NCBI GenBank assembly: GCA_963576565.1
Contig: OY755040.1
Span: 26,394,703-26,458,702, forward strand
Reading direction: 5' to 3'
Length of the DNA: 64,000 bases
Source: Aspidapion aeneum
Lineage: Eukaryota > Arthropoda > Insecta > Coleoptera > Brentidae
The stretch's first letter is position 1, and each line of letters begins with the position of its first letter. The notes under the pieces are model-generated. The model had not been told where the DNA came from, did not search any database, and was given only the letters and a program-made list of their open reading frames with translations. The position numbers were made by a program, and so were the translations under genes. Shown here piece by piece: positions 1-11,949 of this stretch.

Positions 1-290
1 TGACGCATGCCCAGTTTCCGAAATCCTGTCTACCCGAATACCAAGAATTAAAGTGGGTCAAGGTGGCTCAAGCATCGCGTGTCAGAATGCATCGGTATTT
101 ATGTTCTAAGGTATAAAATACATTTGATAGTTTAAGTTGTGCTACGTATTTGTACGTAATCATGAGATTTGACCGGTACGCAAGCGCACTTCGTCAAGGT
201 TACGCCAAAAGCTTTCGCATTAACGTTCTCTCTTTCGGCAGTCTGCGGGCGCCTTAACGTTAGCGGATTGGTTAATTAACCCATGAAAAA
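1..290 (-). repeat. dispersed repeat, cut by the window edge
   Basis: Bases 1-115, reversed, resemble the left part of the 648-bp element at 53624 (shared GGGTAGACAGGATTTCGG) and of the 58-kb copy. Bases 120-290 resemble 55195-55375 in forward orientation (shared GATAGTTTAAGTT and GGCAGTCTGCGG). The window starts inside the repeat, so its left end is not visible. Confidence 0.65.
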
Positions 291-304
291 ATTGGACTGC
301 AGAC

Positions 305-537
305 CAGCGGCGTAGTGTGCCTGAAGACGGGGGGGGGGGGGCGACGGCTAAACAGGGCGCCCCTAAGAAATCTTGCGACCAAAGAAAAAAAAGTCATCAT
401 ATCTTTAGTTTCCTGTGCCGGCCTCTCAATTTGTCCCGGCCCTGCTAGTAAGCTTAGGGCGCTTCGGCCACCCATGGGGCGCCAGTACCCTCAAGGCGGG
501 GGGGACGAACCCCCCGCCCCCTTACGTTACGCCACTG
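305..537. mobile_element. hAT-type MITE with perfect 8-bp TSD
   Basis: The ends read CAGCGGCGTAG and, reversed, CAGTGGCGTAA. The element is flanked by CTGCAGAC at 297-304 and again at 538-545, a perfect 8-bp target duplication as hAT transposases make. It is 233 bp, has long G and C runs near the ends, and codes for nothing recognisable. Confidence 0.85.
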
Positions 538-676
538 CTGCAGACGATGGTTTTTACGTCCAGCACAAAGGATTTATTGCAAATAGATGCCTACTGAAAT
601 TACAAAGCCAAAAACATAAGTGTAGCCTCAAAAAAACACCGTGCCAATTCCATATTCTCTCTCACACACAAAAACG

Positions 677-990
677 TCCCACTAAGCACAAAATCGTAAA
701 AAACGTTAAAGAAATGTTGAAAAAAAAACGTTTTTTTCTACCACAAATTTGTCTTTAAATTAAGTCACCTTTTGACATTAAAAAAACATGAAGGAAATCC
801 TAACTAAAACTTCATGTAAAAGCATTACCAAAAATATATTAATAATAACATTAGGAAATCAACATATAAAGAATCATAATTCTATTAACATTAAAAATAA
901 TACCATCAATATATGGTTATTTTTATAATGATTTTCCTAGATCTCATTTCTAACGTTGAATTTAAGATATATGAAGCTAATAAATGTTGT
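677..990 (-). repeat. second copy of the right arm of the 12.5-13.8 kb element
   Basis: It starts TCCCACTAAGCACAAAATCG and is the reverse complement, with scattered changes, of about 13470-13784. It is rich in AACGTTA-like words. Similarity stops near 990, so only one arm is recognisable here. Confidence 0.75.
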
Positions 991-2200
991 TCGCTCTCGG
1001 AATTGTCCACACGTTCCTCAGTATTGTCTTCTTCGCCCTCAGATTCTTTATCATCAAAACACTCTTCTTCGTCGGTAATAATAATAATAATAACTAATAA
1101 CCGAAGTAAACGAGCTTGTTCTTTTTTATATCACGTAAACGATATTATGCCGAAAATGATAGTTAATTAGTAAATTATTGTTTTAATTTACATAACATGA
1201 CCTAAATAACTTGCCTAAATCATACAATTATCAAAAAACCAAAAACAAATTAATTTCATTTTTGTCACGTCACTGGTGGCGCCAAGTCTATTGGACCCAA
1301 TCGCTACTTGACATTAACGGGTAAGACACAAGCAACGCAACGCGCTGATTGCAGCATTCGGAGCGAGACAAAATATTGGGAAGATGGGAAGCTACTATGA
1401 TGCGTGGCATAAGTCCATAGATTTGTTCCCCCGCTTTTTATTCACAATATTCCTATCTCTGGGTCAGACAGACTGGGCGCCACCGTTCCAGGGTTAAATT
1501 TGGAATAATAACTGTTTTGCAACCGTTTTATTTAAGAGATTACCTTTGCTTGCGTGGTTTAAAGGAAATTCCACAATGAATTTCTAAAAATGCTAGCTTT
1601 TATATATGGCCATTTGAAAAGTTAAGTATAGCTTAAGGTTTGCAAAAAATGCAGCAAAGAGCCGGATGGCCTTGCATAAGAACCCTTTCTATAACTTGTG
1701 ATAGACTGTGCAAGGCCGCATTCTATTTTATGTTATACTATGCACCCGCCTGTTTATTTTTTTCGCATTGCATTGGCGAACGGCTTGATTGGGTTTCACA
1801 AACAACCCAAACCGTTTTTTTTTTGTTCTCGACTATATTCACTTTGACGTTAAAACCACCTGTTAACATTGTATATCTTTAACTAATGGCGTGCACAAGA
1901 CAAGAAGGAAAAATCAGAGATAGTAATCAAACTACAGCTAGATACTTAAAAAATAAGGTGAACAAAGGTGCATACGATATGCAAATGACCATGAATAATA
2001 AAAATCTGCTTTGTAATAATATAGCATAACAGAACATTTTTAATAAAACTGGATTTGTCGTAAGATTGTGTGCGATATTGTGCAATGTTTCGTTCAACTA
2101 GCTAGCTATTTAATTTTTTTTTTAATCAATAGAATGGAACTACATAAATATTTACAAAAATTTAACCTTTAAGTGTTTCCGTAGGAAAGATTCACGTCGC
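991..2200. other. no gene seen; one short inverted-repeat pair
   Basis: No coding exon can be supported. An (ATA)n tract lies near 1078-1093. At 1275-1484 the word GGTGGCGCC is answered by an inverted copy; both are followed inward by AGTCT after one base, so a small TIR element of about 210 bp is possible. The rest is unassigned AT-rich sequence. Confidence 0.4.
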
Positions 2201-2208
2201 TGGTGACG

Positions 2209-2441
2209 CAGCGGCGTAGCCTGGGGGTTCGTCGCCCCCTTCCCCCGCCCCGCGGGTACTTGCGTCCCATGGGTGCCCTAGGCTTTATTAAGTAAGTGGC
2301 AAGGCCGGCAAAGGCAAATCTAGGGGGCGGCAAATCGGTTGTCTAATAAAAAAGACATGATGACCGCAATTTTTTTTTGTGGGTGCCCTTTTTAGCCTTC
2401 GATTCCCCCTATCCCGCCCCTTAAGGCACGCTACGCCGCTG
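2209..2441. mobile_element. hAT-type MITE with perfect 8-bp TSD
   Basis: The ends are CAGCGGCGTAGC and GCTACGCCGCTG. TGGTGACG flanks it on both sides (2201-2208 and 2442-2449). It has the same length (233 bp) and end sequence as the MITE at 305, so both belong to one family. Confidence 0.9.
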
Positions 2442-2478
2442 TGGTGACGTCGCCGTCGGTCCAACAGACCGATATGTC

Positions 2479-2651
2479 CAGTGGCGTATAAAGAAAAAAG
2501 TTTCGGGGTGGGCCCGAGACAGTTTTGGGGGGGCCCGAGACCCCATGAGGCCGTATGCTATGTTATGTTTGAGTTCATGAAATATGTGGAAAATATCTAA
2601 AAAAATCTTAGCTTGGGGGGGGGGCGGTCCCCCTTCTTATATACGCCACTG
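2479..2651. mobile_element. hAT-type MITE, CAGTGGCGTATA ends
   Basis: The left end CAGTGGCGTATA mirrors the right end TATACGCCACTG. The flanks GATATGTC and GAAATGCC match at 6 of 8 positions, a decayed 8-bp duplication. Length is 173 bp, and it lies 37 bp after the previous MITE. Confidence 0.75.
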
Positions 2652-2694
2652 GAAATGCCCAAATGGGTTTCAACCTCTGTTCCAACATTCATTT

Positions 2695-5265
2695 AAATTA
2701 CATAGAGGAAAGGCCGTATGGGATACTTAATTTTATAGGCTTATTTCACATATTAAATGATCACCATTACGTTCGTAATTTGGAATTAAGTTGGCTAAAT
2801 GTGTTATCTTTATTTTTTAATTTTTCGTTCAAGCAATTTACTCATCATAATTTTATTTTTATTTTTGTAAAACGTTGACTTTGCCCCATTTTGCCCCGAA
2901 TACGGGGTATAGTTTTTGCAAAGTCAGTTGAACAAAGGTTTAAGCCGACCATCGGCATATCCTTTAAAGAAAGTGACATGGGCGGCGGTATATATACTCA
3001 TAAAAATTATTTCATTTAATTATGGCGTAAACTAAACAAATAAAAATAGATAATAAAACTTTCCATTCCTATACCTACAGAAACGACACTGATTTATTTT
3101 CTAACTCTGCATACTGCCGATTCAAGGGGTCCCGAAAAGATGAGCATGAAGTTAGCGAAGCATCCATCGCAGATCGAGTCGTGACTAGGTGGATAATTTG
3201 CCGTTAATTATTCGTGAATTAGTTGTGGAAAAATTGATTTTGTCGCTCTCATTTTTTACCGTTTTTTAGGGTGCTTCGTTAACTTCATAAGAAGTTAGCG
3301 AAGCACCCCTGTCAAAAATGGCTTTAGACAAACCGAATATGATGGATAATTTGCCGCTAATTAGTCGTGAATTAGTTGTGGAAAAATTAATTTTGTCGCT
3401 CTTATTTTTGACCGTTTCTTTGGGTGCTTCGCTAACTTCATATTTTGGCACCCATCGCAAATCGAATCGCTACTAGGTAGATAATTTGCCGTTAATTAGT
3501 CGTGAATTAGTTGTGGAAAAATTAATTTTTTCGCTTTTATTTTTGACCGTTTTTAGGGTGCTTCGCTAACTTCATATGAAGTTAGCGAAGCACCCTTGTC
3601 AAAAATGGCTTTAGACAAACCGAATATGGTGGATAATTTGCCGCTAATTAGTCGTGAATTAGTTGTGGAAAAATTAATTTTGTCGCTCTTATTTTTGACC
3701 GTTTTTTTGGGTGCTTCGCTAACTTCATATTTTGGCACCCATCGCAAATCGAATCGATACTAGGTGGATAAGTTGCCGTTAATTAGTCGTGAATTAGTTG
3801 TGGAAAAATTAATTTTGTCGCTCTTATTTTTTACCGTTTTTTAGGGTGCTTCGTTAACTTCATAAGAAGTTAGCGAAGCACCCCTGTCAAAAATGGCTTT
3901 AGACAAATCAAATATGGTGGATAATTTGACGCTAATTAGTCGTGAATTAGTTGTGGAAAAATTAATTTTGTTGCTCTTATTTTTGACCGTTTTTTTGGGT
4001 GCTTCGCTAACTTCATATTTTGGCACCCATCGCAAATCGAATCGATACTAGGTGGATAATTTGCCGTTAATTAGTCGTGAATTAGTTGTGGAAAAATTAA
4101 TTTTGTCGCTCTTATTTTTTACCGTTTTTTAGGGTGCTTCGTTAACTTCATAAGAAGTTAGCGAAGCACCCCTGTCAAAAATGGCTTTAGACAAATCAAA
4201 TATGGTGGATAATTTGACGCTAATTAGTCGTGAATTAGTTGTGGAAAAATTAATTTTGTCGCTCTTATTTTTGACCGTTTTTTTGGGTGCTTCGCTAACT
4301 TCATATTTTGGCACCCATCGCAAATCGAATCGATACTAGGTGGATAATTTGCCGTTAATTAGTCGTGAATTAGTTGTGGAAAAATTAATTTTGTCGCTCT
4401 TATTTTTTACCGTTTTTTAGGGTGCTTCGTTAACTTCATAAGAAGTTAGCGAAGCACCCCTGTCAAAAATGGCTTTAGACAAATCAAATATGGTGGATAA
4501 TTTGACGCTAATTAGTCGTGAATTAGTTGTGGAAAAATTAATTTTGTCGCTCTTATTTTTGACCGTTTTTTTGGGTGCTTCGCTAACTTCATATTTTGGC
4601 ACCCATCGCAAATCGAATCGATACTAGGTGGATAATTTGCCGTTAATTAGTCGTGAATTAGTTGTGGAAAAATTAATTTTGTTGCTCTTATTTTTGACCG
4701 TTTTTTTGGGTGCTTCGCTAACTTCATATTTTGGCACCCATCGCAAATCGAATCGCTACTAGGTGGATAATTTGCCGTTGATTAGTCGTGAATTAGTTGT
4801 GGAAAAATCAATTTTGTCGCTCTCATTTTTGACCGCTTTTTAGGGTGCTTTCAGTAATGGTACCAAAAAAATTTTCTTGGGCAAATTTGGGTATAAATGC
4901 CGCGTTTTGCCCCCATAAAAAAATCCGTTTTGCCCCAAACCACCAGTTGAATTCAAACAAAAATCATACACAGTTAAAGGCTAATTTTACGGGCAACGCA
5001 TTTAATTATGCATAATACATAAACCGACTAATTGTTCAACGTAAACCGTCACAAAATGGGCAAGCTATTTTTACAATAAACAGCGTACAACATCACATGT
5101 TGAGCAAAAACCAACTTAACTTCAGCCGACCGGCACCAATCATATTGCAGAGAGTTGAACCAGTCATGGGGGTGAAAAGTATTCTTGTGCAGATTCCCTA
5201 AAACTGCGGTATCCCGTTTTACCCTCGTACCTCATATTCCCCTCTTTCCCCTATTTATTATATTT
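2695..5265 (+). mobile_element. TIR element carrying an internal satellite array
   Basis: The left end contains CATAGAGGAAAGG and the right end TTTCCCCTATT. Both arms reappear in reverse order and orientation at 6303-7457, so the two loci are copies of one element. The left arm has TGCCCCGAATACGGGGTA (about 2890). The right arm has GCCCGTAAAATTAGCC in reversed form (about 4980). Between the arms lies the 288-bp tandem array, absent from the other copy. Termini are imperfect and I found no convincing target duplication. Confidence 0.65.
3135..4853. repeat. 288-bp tandem satellite array of dimeric units
   Basis: Five full units repeat at 287-288 bp, for example at 3266, 3553, 3841, 4129 and 4417, with partial units at the edges. 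Each unit is two related halves of about 144 bp sharing TTAGTCGTGAATTAGTTGTG and a GGGTGCTTCG(C/T)TAACTTCAT end. At the half-unit joint a near-perfect inverted repeat (for example 4133-4168) pairs GGGTGCTTCGTTAACTT with its complement. A 64-codon open frame recurs on the minus strand in every unit, but it simply follows the repeat and is probably not a gene. Confidence 0.9.
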
Positions 5266-6302
5266 TATGATGAAATAATTAAACAAATTGCCAATTTCTT
5301 CAAGTGACATTACAACTTCAGTCAGTATTCTTGAAATCTCCCCAAGCAAGTACTCCCCGGGGAGTGACTGGGGGGGGGAGAGGGTTCTCCTGTTTTCCCT
5401 TGAATTGTTAGGAAAATGTACATATTTTTTTGCCAAAAAAATGTCCCCACCAAAAAAAAAAAAATTGTTTTTAAAAAAAAAAATGCTTTTTCATAAAACC
5501 AATAACAAAAAAAAACTGACAAAAATTTACTTACTACTTATTTAAAAAGTAGTTTTTTGAAAAACTAATTTAAAAAAAAAATATATTTTTTTTTAAATAA
5601 TACTTTTTAAAAACTAATTATAAAAAATCAACAAAATTATTTTTTTTAAATATTTTTTCAAAAATATGTTTCCTACACACGAAACATCAAAATTAAAATT
5701 AAAATTCTGGCGAATTGTTCCCGCGGCGATTCGGCCGCGGCGAATTGTCCCATTTGCATAAATTTTGCCCAAAAAGATTTAATGGTGGAGTTTATCAAGG
5801 CAAGGGCTGAAATGGAGGCCAAAAAATATACTCCAACATTTACGAAACAAACAGGGAGAAAAAATTAACAAAAACAAAACGTCACAAAAACAAAAATTTT
5901 TAGGTTGTCTCACATTTTTTGAAAAAAGTCACCACTGTATGAATTCTTGTTTTGCCTTTAATTGTTAACAAAAAAAGCATATTTTTTTCTAGGCGGGGTA
6001 ATTACCCCGGCACCCTCCCCTCAACTTCGCGGTTGCTGTTTCATCTTTAAGCTGTTCTAATTCATAATTTTCTGTTTGCGCTGGTCCAGAGGGCTTACGA
6101 AGAATTTTTCTCTAAAATAGTTTTGGTTCTTTCCCTTTTGTTAGTGTCCAGCATCCATGATTCGCATTCATATTTCACTACCGGCTAATTATTGAAGCGA
6201 AAATTTTTGTTAGAAAGATCTTGCGTAAAAGATTTTGTTTTCGTTGTTATTCTCTGGTTAATTTCCTCTGTAATATAGTTTTCTTTATTTCTATTTGCTT
6301 CC
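5266..6302. other. AT-rich spacer between the two inverted element copies; no gene
   Basis: The stretch 5420-5690 is poly-A/poly-T low-complexity DNA. At about 5709-5750 the word CGGCGAATTGT occurs in a short tandem; a degenerate relative stands at 13035-13065. At 5992-6012 a GGGGTAATTACCCC palindrome occurs. No coding signal was seen. Confidence 0.5.
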
Positions 6303-7457
6303 AAGTAGGGAAAGGGTGGCAAAATGGGGCACGGGAATAAAACAGGATATCGCAGTTTTAGGTAAACTACACAAGAATAAAACCTCTTAATATCAGATGT
6401 TTTTTCCCCATGACTGGTTGGTTGGTTTTTGCTCAACATGTGATGTTGTGCGCTGTTTATTGTAAAAGTAGGTTGCACATTTTGTGACGGTAAGTACATT
6501 ATTTACAGACTTTTCAAAATTTTGTTTATATTGAACAATTAATGGGTTTATGTATTATTAATAATTAAACTCGTTGCCCGTAAAATTAGCCCTGTATTGT
6601 ATATGATTTTTGTTTGAATTAAACTGGTGCTTTGGGGCAAAACGGGGTCTTTCATAGGGGCAAACAAACAAGGCACCCCTGTTATACCTAGTAACCCAAC
6701 CAATTTTTTTTGTAATTTTTTTGGTACCAATGCTGAAAGTTGTATTTTATGTTGTCTTTCCAAAAACTGGACGCAAAATTCGTGTAGGAGAGTCGACTGC
6801 GATAATAAGGTAGCTGTGATTCTTTATAAATTTTGTAAATACTAAATTTAATTATTCTTAATGTATTTTTCATTACCACTTTTTGAATTGTAAACTTGTT
6901 TAGGCGCGTTTAGCAGTTTTTGTGGGTAGTGAATTCAACTGAGCCGTCAGGCTCGGCTATGTAACGCTCATTCGGGTAAAATCGGCTCGAGTCGACTAAC
7001 TGTGAGAAACATTCAGCGAGCGATATGATGATGCAGATGAAGGCCAGTACACAGAAGAGTTCGGTTCGGTCCGCTTTGCAGAATATGTTATCGGCCAGTA
7101 TTATTAATTTCGCCTTGTTGAAGTTTACACTTTTGCCGTGTGGTCTTAAGCACACACAATAATTTTTTATTTTTTACATAAGTATTTTAATATTGGTTAG
7201 TATTTTAATAAAAGAAACAACCTTCCCGCCACATATAGGTACACCATTTTACCCCGTATGCGGGGCAAAGTCAACTTTTTACAAAATAGAAATAAAAGTA
7301 TGATGGAGTTCTAAATTGCTTAAACTGAAAATTAAAACATAAAGGTAATATATCTTGCCAACTTAATTCCAAATGACAAACGCAATCGTGATTATTTAAT
7401 AGCGGAAATAAGCCTACAAAATGAAGTACCCCATTTTATCCTTATTTCCCCTATGTA
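6303..7457 (-). mobile_element. inverted copy of the 2.7-5.3 kb TIR element, without satellite
   Basis: Reading from 7457 backwards, it shows CATAGGGGAAATAAGG, then TGCCCCGCATACGGGGTA, and at the far end GGGACTAATTTTACGGGCAA-like sequence matching the right arm of the first copy. The first copy's join CTTTCAGTAATGGTACC is met here as GGTACCAATGCTGAAAG (6722-6738). Where the first copy has the array, this copy has about 500 bp of other sequence. Confidence 0.65.
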
Positions 7458-7645
7458 AAATTTTCAACTTCTTTGAAAAGTTAATGTATTTATTACTATA
7501 ATGTATATAGTTTTTGCATGGGCACATCCACATATTTCATGAATAAAAAGATAAAATAGCATAAAATACGACATCATGAGGCATCGGGCCCCCCCAAAGG
7601 CCACGCTCCCCCCCCCCAAGACATGATCCTGGGATCGCCACTGGT
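7458..7645. other. fragment ending in a hAT-like terminus
   Basis: The right part reads CCTGGGATCGCCACTGG, resembling the CAGTGGCG ends of the hAT-type MITEs in this window, with C-runs before it. The matching left end was not found, so this is probably a truncated copy. Confidence 0.4.
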
Positions 7646-7824
7646 TTTTGACAAATTTATTTTCAGTCCTCATTTTTCTATTCCAAGGGATGAAAAGACG
7701 CTTTTACCAAAAGGTTTATGCGCTTCTTTTCGCATTTTATCGAGTTTTTCTTTGGACTTTTTACTGTTTTTTCCGATCGGCACTTTTCATAATTTATTTT
7801 GACTATTTATCCTTGATCTGTACC

Positions 7825-8669
7825 CAGTGGCGGTTTCTCCATAAGTGCACATGTGCACGTGCACTCCCAAATTTTACTTAAAAAAATATTTTTGATCATT
7901 TCTTAATTTAATTCATAATTACCCCAAAAGGAATTCACTGGAATATTATCTAGAAATTAATACCTGGTATTTATGTGTTTCTATGCATGTTCAAACCAGC
8001 CTGTGGGGAATGGCGGATGCGCTATATAGTCCTCCATCAAACAAACGCTTTTATTTACTGGAACCAAATTCCATGCACAGTAGATGTTATGTCGCATGCT
8101 AATTACGAAATTTAGAAAGAGAGGTCGACATGTCCCAATAGAGTTTTAAAGTACATAGAATCTGAACCTTCCTTTGGCACCGCGCTTATACAAAAACTGG
8201 CCTCGATGCCGCCCGCACCCCTGTGATCTCCCCTGCGTCCAAGGTTCGCATTGCATGTCAGAGCAGCTCACGCGCACTTTTAATTAGTGCGCTTCCGCTT
8301 AGACAACTTAGCATTATCGTTCGGACGCGGACGGTTTGGTTTGATTTCGACGATTTGGTATTTACGACAATGGCGGAAGTTTCTAATTCTGATAGCATTA
8401 GCGTGCAATATTTAAAGACAATTAAATTTTCATCTTTGCCATTAGAAGATAAAATAAACTAGGTGTGATACATTTATTATTTATTTATAAAAACAATAAT
8501 AATAGGTAGGTAACTAATTTTTAATTATTTGCTCTAAATTATATGATATGGCGGCCCACTCGATGGCCCAAAAAGTAAGCGTGGCACAAAAAAAATTTTT
8601 TCTCCTGCACCGCAATTTATTTATTTTTTTGGTGTGCACCCCCAAAGTTTTTATCACGCGCCGCTACTG
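7825..8669 (+). mobile_element. hAT element, 845 bp, internally deleted
   Basis: The left end is CAGTGGCGGTTTC; the right end reversed is CAGTAGCGGCGCG. The flanks TCTGTACC (7817-7824) and TTTGTACC (8670-8677) match at 7 of 8 positions. The interior contains GTGCAC-rich subterminal words on both sides (7845-7865, 8632-8642). It includes the short 5' coding piece at 8370. Confidence 0.8.
8370..8462 (+). pseudogene. possible 5' end of a hAT transposase gene
   Basis: An ATG after GTTTACGACA-like leader starts a 30-residue frame ending FSSLPLEDKIN and a stop. The phrase resembles the region just before the first zinc finger of ZMYM-type hAT transposases. That reading comes from memory of the family and has not been aligned. 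Nothing of the catalytic core remains. Confidence 0.35.
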
Positions 8670-8677
8670 TTTGTACC

Positions 8678-10010
8678 TTATTTTTATTATTTATTCCCGC
8701 AATAAATGTGACACTTATATCCCCTACATAAGGAATTTTCACTTGCACTTCTTGTAAATAATTCATTTGTTTAACCCAAAACTTTTTTACCTATTTTTTT
8801 TATAGATTGCAATAAGTATTTCATTTGACAAGTGAAGTAAATAATAAAATCTGTAGACCGAATAACCTAATAAATAATGATTGTTCAGAAAATTTAAATG
8901 TTACATTCTTGTTTAATGTAAAAGTAAAAGATTACATAAGTACCCCAGGTGGTCCTAATTTAAAATTTTAAATGGATTAATCTATTTAACACTTTGAAAA
9001 ATTAAGTACTTAATTTATCCAACTTTTTAAACACATATTTAGAAGTAGCAAGTAAATTACATAATCACTGAGTCGATATTTTAACTATAAAAATATTTGT
9101 TCTTAAGAGACAATGTTTTTTATTTCGGTTTTTGTATTTTTGTTCGTCAAAAATGACGTTTGAGATCATACGTCAAATAAAAAGCTTTTTTGAGGGCGTA
9201 AAATAAAACTTTGGCGCCCTGTAGAGCATGTTGGTTTAATCAGGGCTATCAAAATGGACGGGCCACGATCCTCCACTTTGTTGACGTCACATCCGGGGCT
9301 GATTTTTTTTTTGATAATCACGTTACGACACAGCTGATTGTCTTTAAAATATTGAAGTTTAAATGACGGTTCATGGATATTTGATTTTTTTTTTAATAAA
9401 GCCGTTTTTGATATTGTTTTTACTTTATTCTGGCAGAACAATTTTTTTTAACTGTATAGTAAGCCCTAATTTTTCATAGCCGCTTCATTAGCTCACACAA
9501 AAAATTAGTTTAAAGCAGAAGCGAATGTGACAATCACATATGACAAAGCCAAATACATGTCAAATATAACAGTTGACATGTGGTACATGGCGGGTAATTT
9601 GAATTCAAAATAAGGAATGCTAAATCTTGATGATTTTAACCTTTTAATCATGTTGCTTCCTTACAAACCTTTGGTGAAATATCGGGATGGTGTCTGAGAA
9701 TATTTCACTGAAATTTTGCGGAAATCTGTAGTGCCATTTTGAAAATATCATAAAAAAACGTCTGACCTCCCATAAGACCCAATGTAAAATTCAGCCCCGG
9801 GAGAACAGCTGATTTTTTCAGGGTCGTGGCCTCTATTTTTGTGTTGGCCTTGGTTTAATATCGACATTTTTGGCGAACTTCTGGGTAAAGTAGGTTATGT
9901 GTTGTTTTATATTTTTTTTGTAGAAAAGTAACTCTCTAACGCCACATTTTGATAAAATATTATTATTAAAACGTGTACTAATATTTACAAGAAATTAGTT
10001 CAAATATTTT
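8678..10010. other. no gene seen; diffuse repeat sequence
   Basis: AT-rich sequence. Around 9250-9280 and 9825-9850 a word of the type CAAAAT..AGGCCACGA occurs in inverted orientation, beside GGGGCTGATTTTTT and CAGCTGATTTTTTC. This hints at an old element of roughly 600 bp, but the ends cannot be fixed. Open frames here look accidental. Confidence 0.35.
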
Positions 10011-10014
10011 TCAT

Positions 10015-10760
10015 TAGTGGCGGCTCGCAGGCAGCAACTCTAGGAGGGCGCTAATGGCATAAGGGTGCGGGTTATGGATTTGTTATTTTTCTTTTTATGA
10101 ACAAAGAAAGAATATTTTAATATGCCTTGAAAAAAACTGAGATATATTTCTTACTGTAAAAAAATTATCCTAAAAGAACAGAAATAAAAATACACCAAAA
10201 ATATGTATCTTGGATTTCACAGTAATATCAATTTTGAGAAAAAATTCGAATAGCCTAAGGCTTTAGCTTTGGCCTGAGACCAAAATCACACAAATCGAAA
10301 AGGGCAAAAAAGCTACAACTAAAAATAAAATGCCCACCTTATATATTTACACTGTTGCGTTCAAGCGCGGATTTGAGGGGGGGGGGTAACGGGGTAATTA
10401 CCCCCCCCTAGAAAAAAAATATGCACCTTTTTCTAATAACATAAAGAAAATTAGAGAATTACCCCCCCCCCTACAACAAAAAGTTATATTACAAAAAAAA
10501 ATTGTGTTATAACTAAAGACTTCGTAGGAGCTTTAGTTTCTAAGATATTTACAAGAAACTGTTGAAGTGTTTTTTTATGCAGCGTCACTTATTTAAATAT
10601 TTTACCAAAAAAAAAATAATTTTTAAAAAAAGCGAAATAAGACCTCTTCTGGCTGCTCAATTTCATAGCTCAGATCTATAAAAAAACTGCAAAAATAAAT
10701 ATTTTGGTATTTGCTGCCGCCTTGGCCACTCCCCCCAGTAAATCCTGGACCGCCACTGTC
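10015..10760. repeat. hAT-like termini and LINE-tail-like sequence, unresolved
   Basis: A left-type end (AGTGGCGGCTCGCAGG) stands at 10017 and a right-type end (GGACCGCCACTG) at 10749-10760. The flanks do not match, so they may come from different elements. At 10385-10470 a GGGGTAATTACCCC palindrome recurs. At 10520-10560 the word GACTTCGTAGGAGC is followed by TTTAGTTTC, found again near 19482. Confidence 0.4.
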
Positions 10761-11945
10761 CTAATCGCCAAAAAAAAACAAGAAGGGCTTAGTATTTGCA
10801 TTAAAAAAGATAAATATTTGATTTTTAAAGTAATAAGAAACAAACGTAAAAAATATTATCTGTTTAGTGTAATCCAATTTTCGTATTCTATTTTAAGTTA
10901 AAACCTAAAGAGTCTCTAAATTTAAAAGGGTTGACTGTGACGCAAGCTTATAGTCATGTATAATATTTAATTTGTTGTTGCAGACGATACATAGTGCTTT
11001 AGCTTAAAGGTAACAGAGAAGATTTTGGTTATTTTTCGTGCAATTTTGGTTCATTTCAATTTTGGAAAAACGCTCAAAAACTTTGATATTATTTTTTAGG
11101 GTGGCACTTTAGAGGCGTAAACTTACACTATAATTATTTTGAATATAATTTTGTAGAGAGGGTCCAGACCATTGACTTCTATACCTTTCAGGGCTTTATA
11201 CAACTCAATGGTCCAGACTAATTACCGGCTTATGTGTTGATGGTTCAGTAATACTTTGTTCTAAAGGTCTCTTGAGTGTCTTTCAAAAAATCGAAAACCC
11301 ATTGACATGTTTTTCAAATATTTGCCTCCAAATTTACATAAAGCGATAAGTATCGATTTATTTATAAACAAAGGAATATTTTGCAGTGGCTCTTATTTTT
11401 ATTTTTTTTTTTTAATTTTCCTATTTTTTTTAAATTATTTTATGAGAAAACTTCTCTCTCTCTATATCTCAAAAATAAATCGATTTTCGAAAAAGTTTTC
11501 AAAAAATTTTCACGGTTTTAAAGGAATCCAGGACTCCTTCAAAACAAGGTTCCTGCTCTTCGAAGGGGGAGCGTACTAAATGTGTCCCGTCGCAAACAAA
11601 CTCGACCAGTTTTTCCAAATTAGTTTAAAAATACCTAAAAACACCTCTGTCCCCTTTAGGTTGAAATACGCTGTATAATATGTCATTGTATATTAAAAAT
11701 TGCAATAATATCCCATTATTTTTTATAGAAAAGGTAATACATTTTTGTCAATTTATTTAAGCTACCTAGTATTCCTTTATGGAGCAGATATATTTTTCAT
11801 AGTTAAGATTTATTCCCACGTGAAAACGTGGATAGAAATTTTATCCAGCCAAAAGAAATATGAACAGAAGTCACTTTATCATATTTTTAAGGCTTAACAT
11901 AAAAAAGAAATCTTATAAATAAGGTAGTTGGCATTGAAGAGCATC
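10761..11945. other. no gene or clear repeat seen
   Basis: AT-rich. A short inverted pair GGTCCAGACCATTGA / TCAATGGTCCAGAC lies near 11160-11218. Other open frames are low-complexity Phe/Leu/Lys strings of the kind AT-rich DNA produces. Confidence 0.35.
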
Positions 11946-11949
11946 CAAC

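Noticed and set aside
3266..4611. Five 64-codon open frames in a row, minus strand
   Set aside because: They repeat at the satellite period, and each is the same stretch of the 288-bp unit. No start context or family supports a gene.
3135..4853. CRISPR-like array
   Set aside because: Units are 288 bp with no unique spacers, and the genome is eukaryotic.
5288..5545. Lys-rich open frame at 5288 and its antisense partner
   Set aside because: The frame runs through poly-A low-complexity DNA and the element end. No coding signal.
10015..10760. One 745-bp hAT element
   Set aside because: The two hAT-like ends do not have matching flanks or matching inner sequence, so I did not join them.
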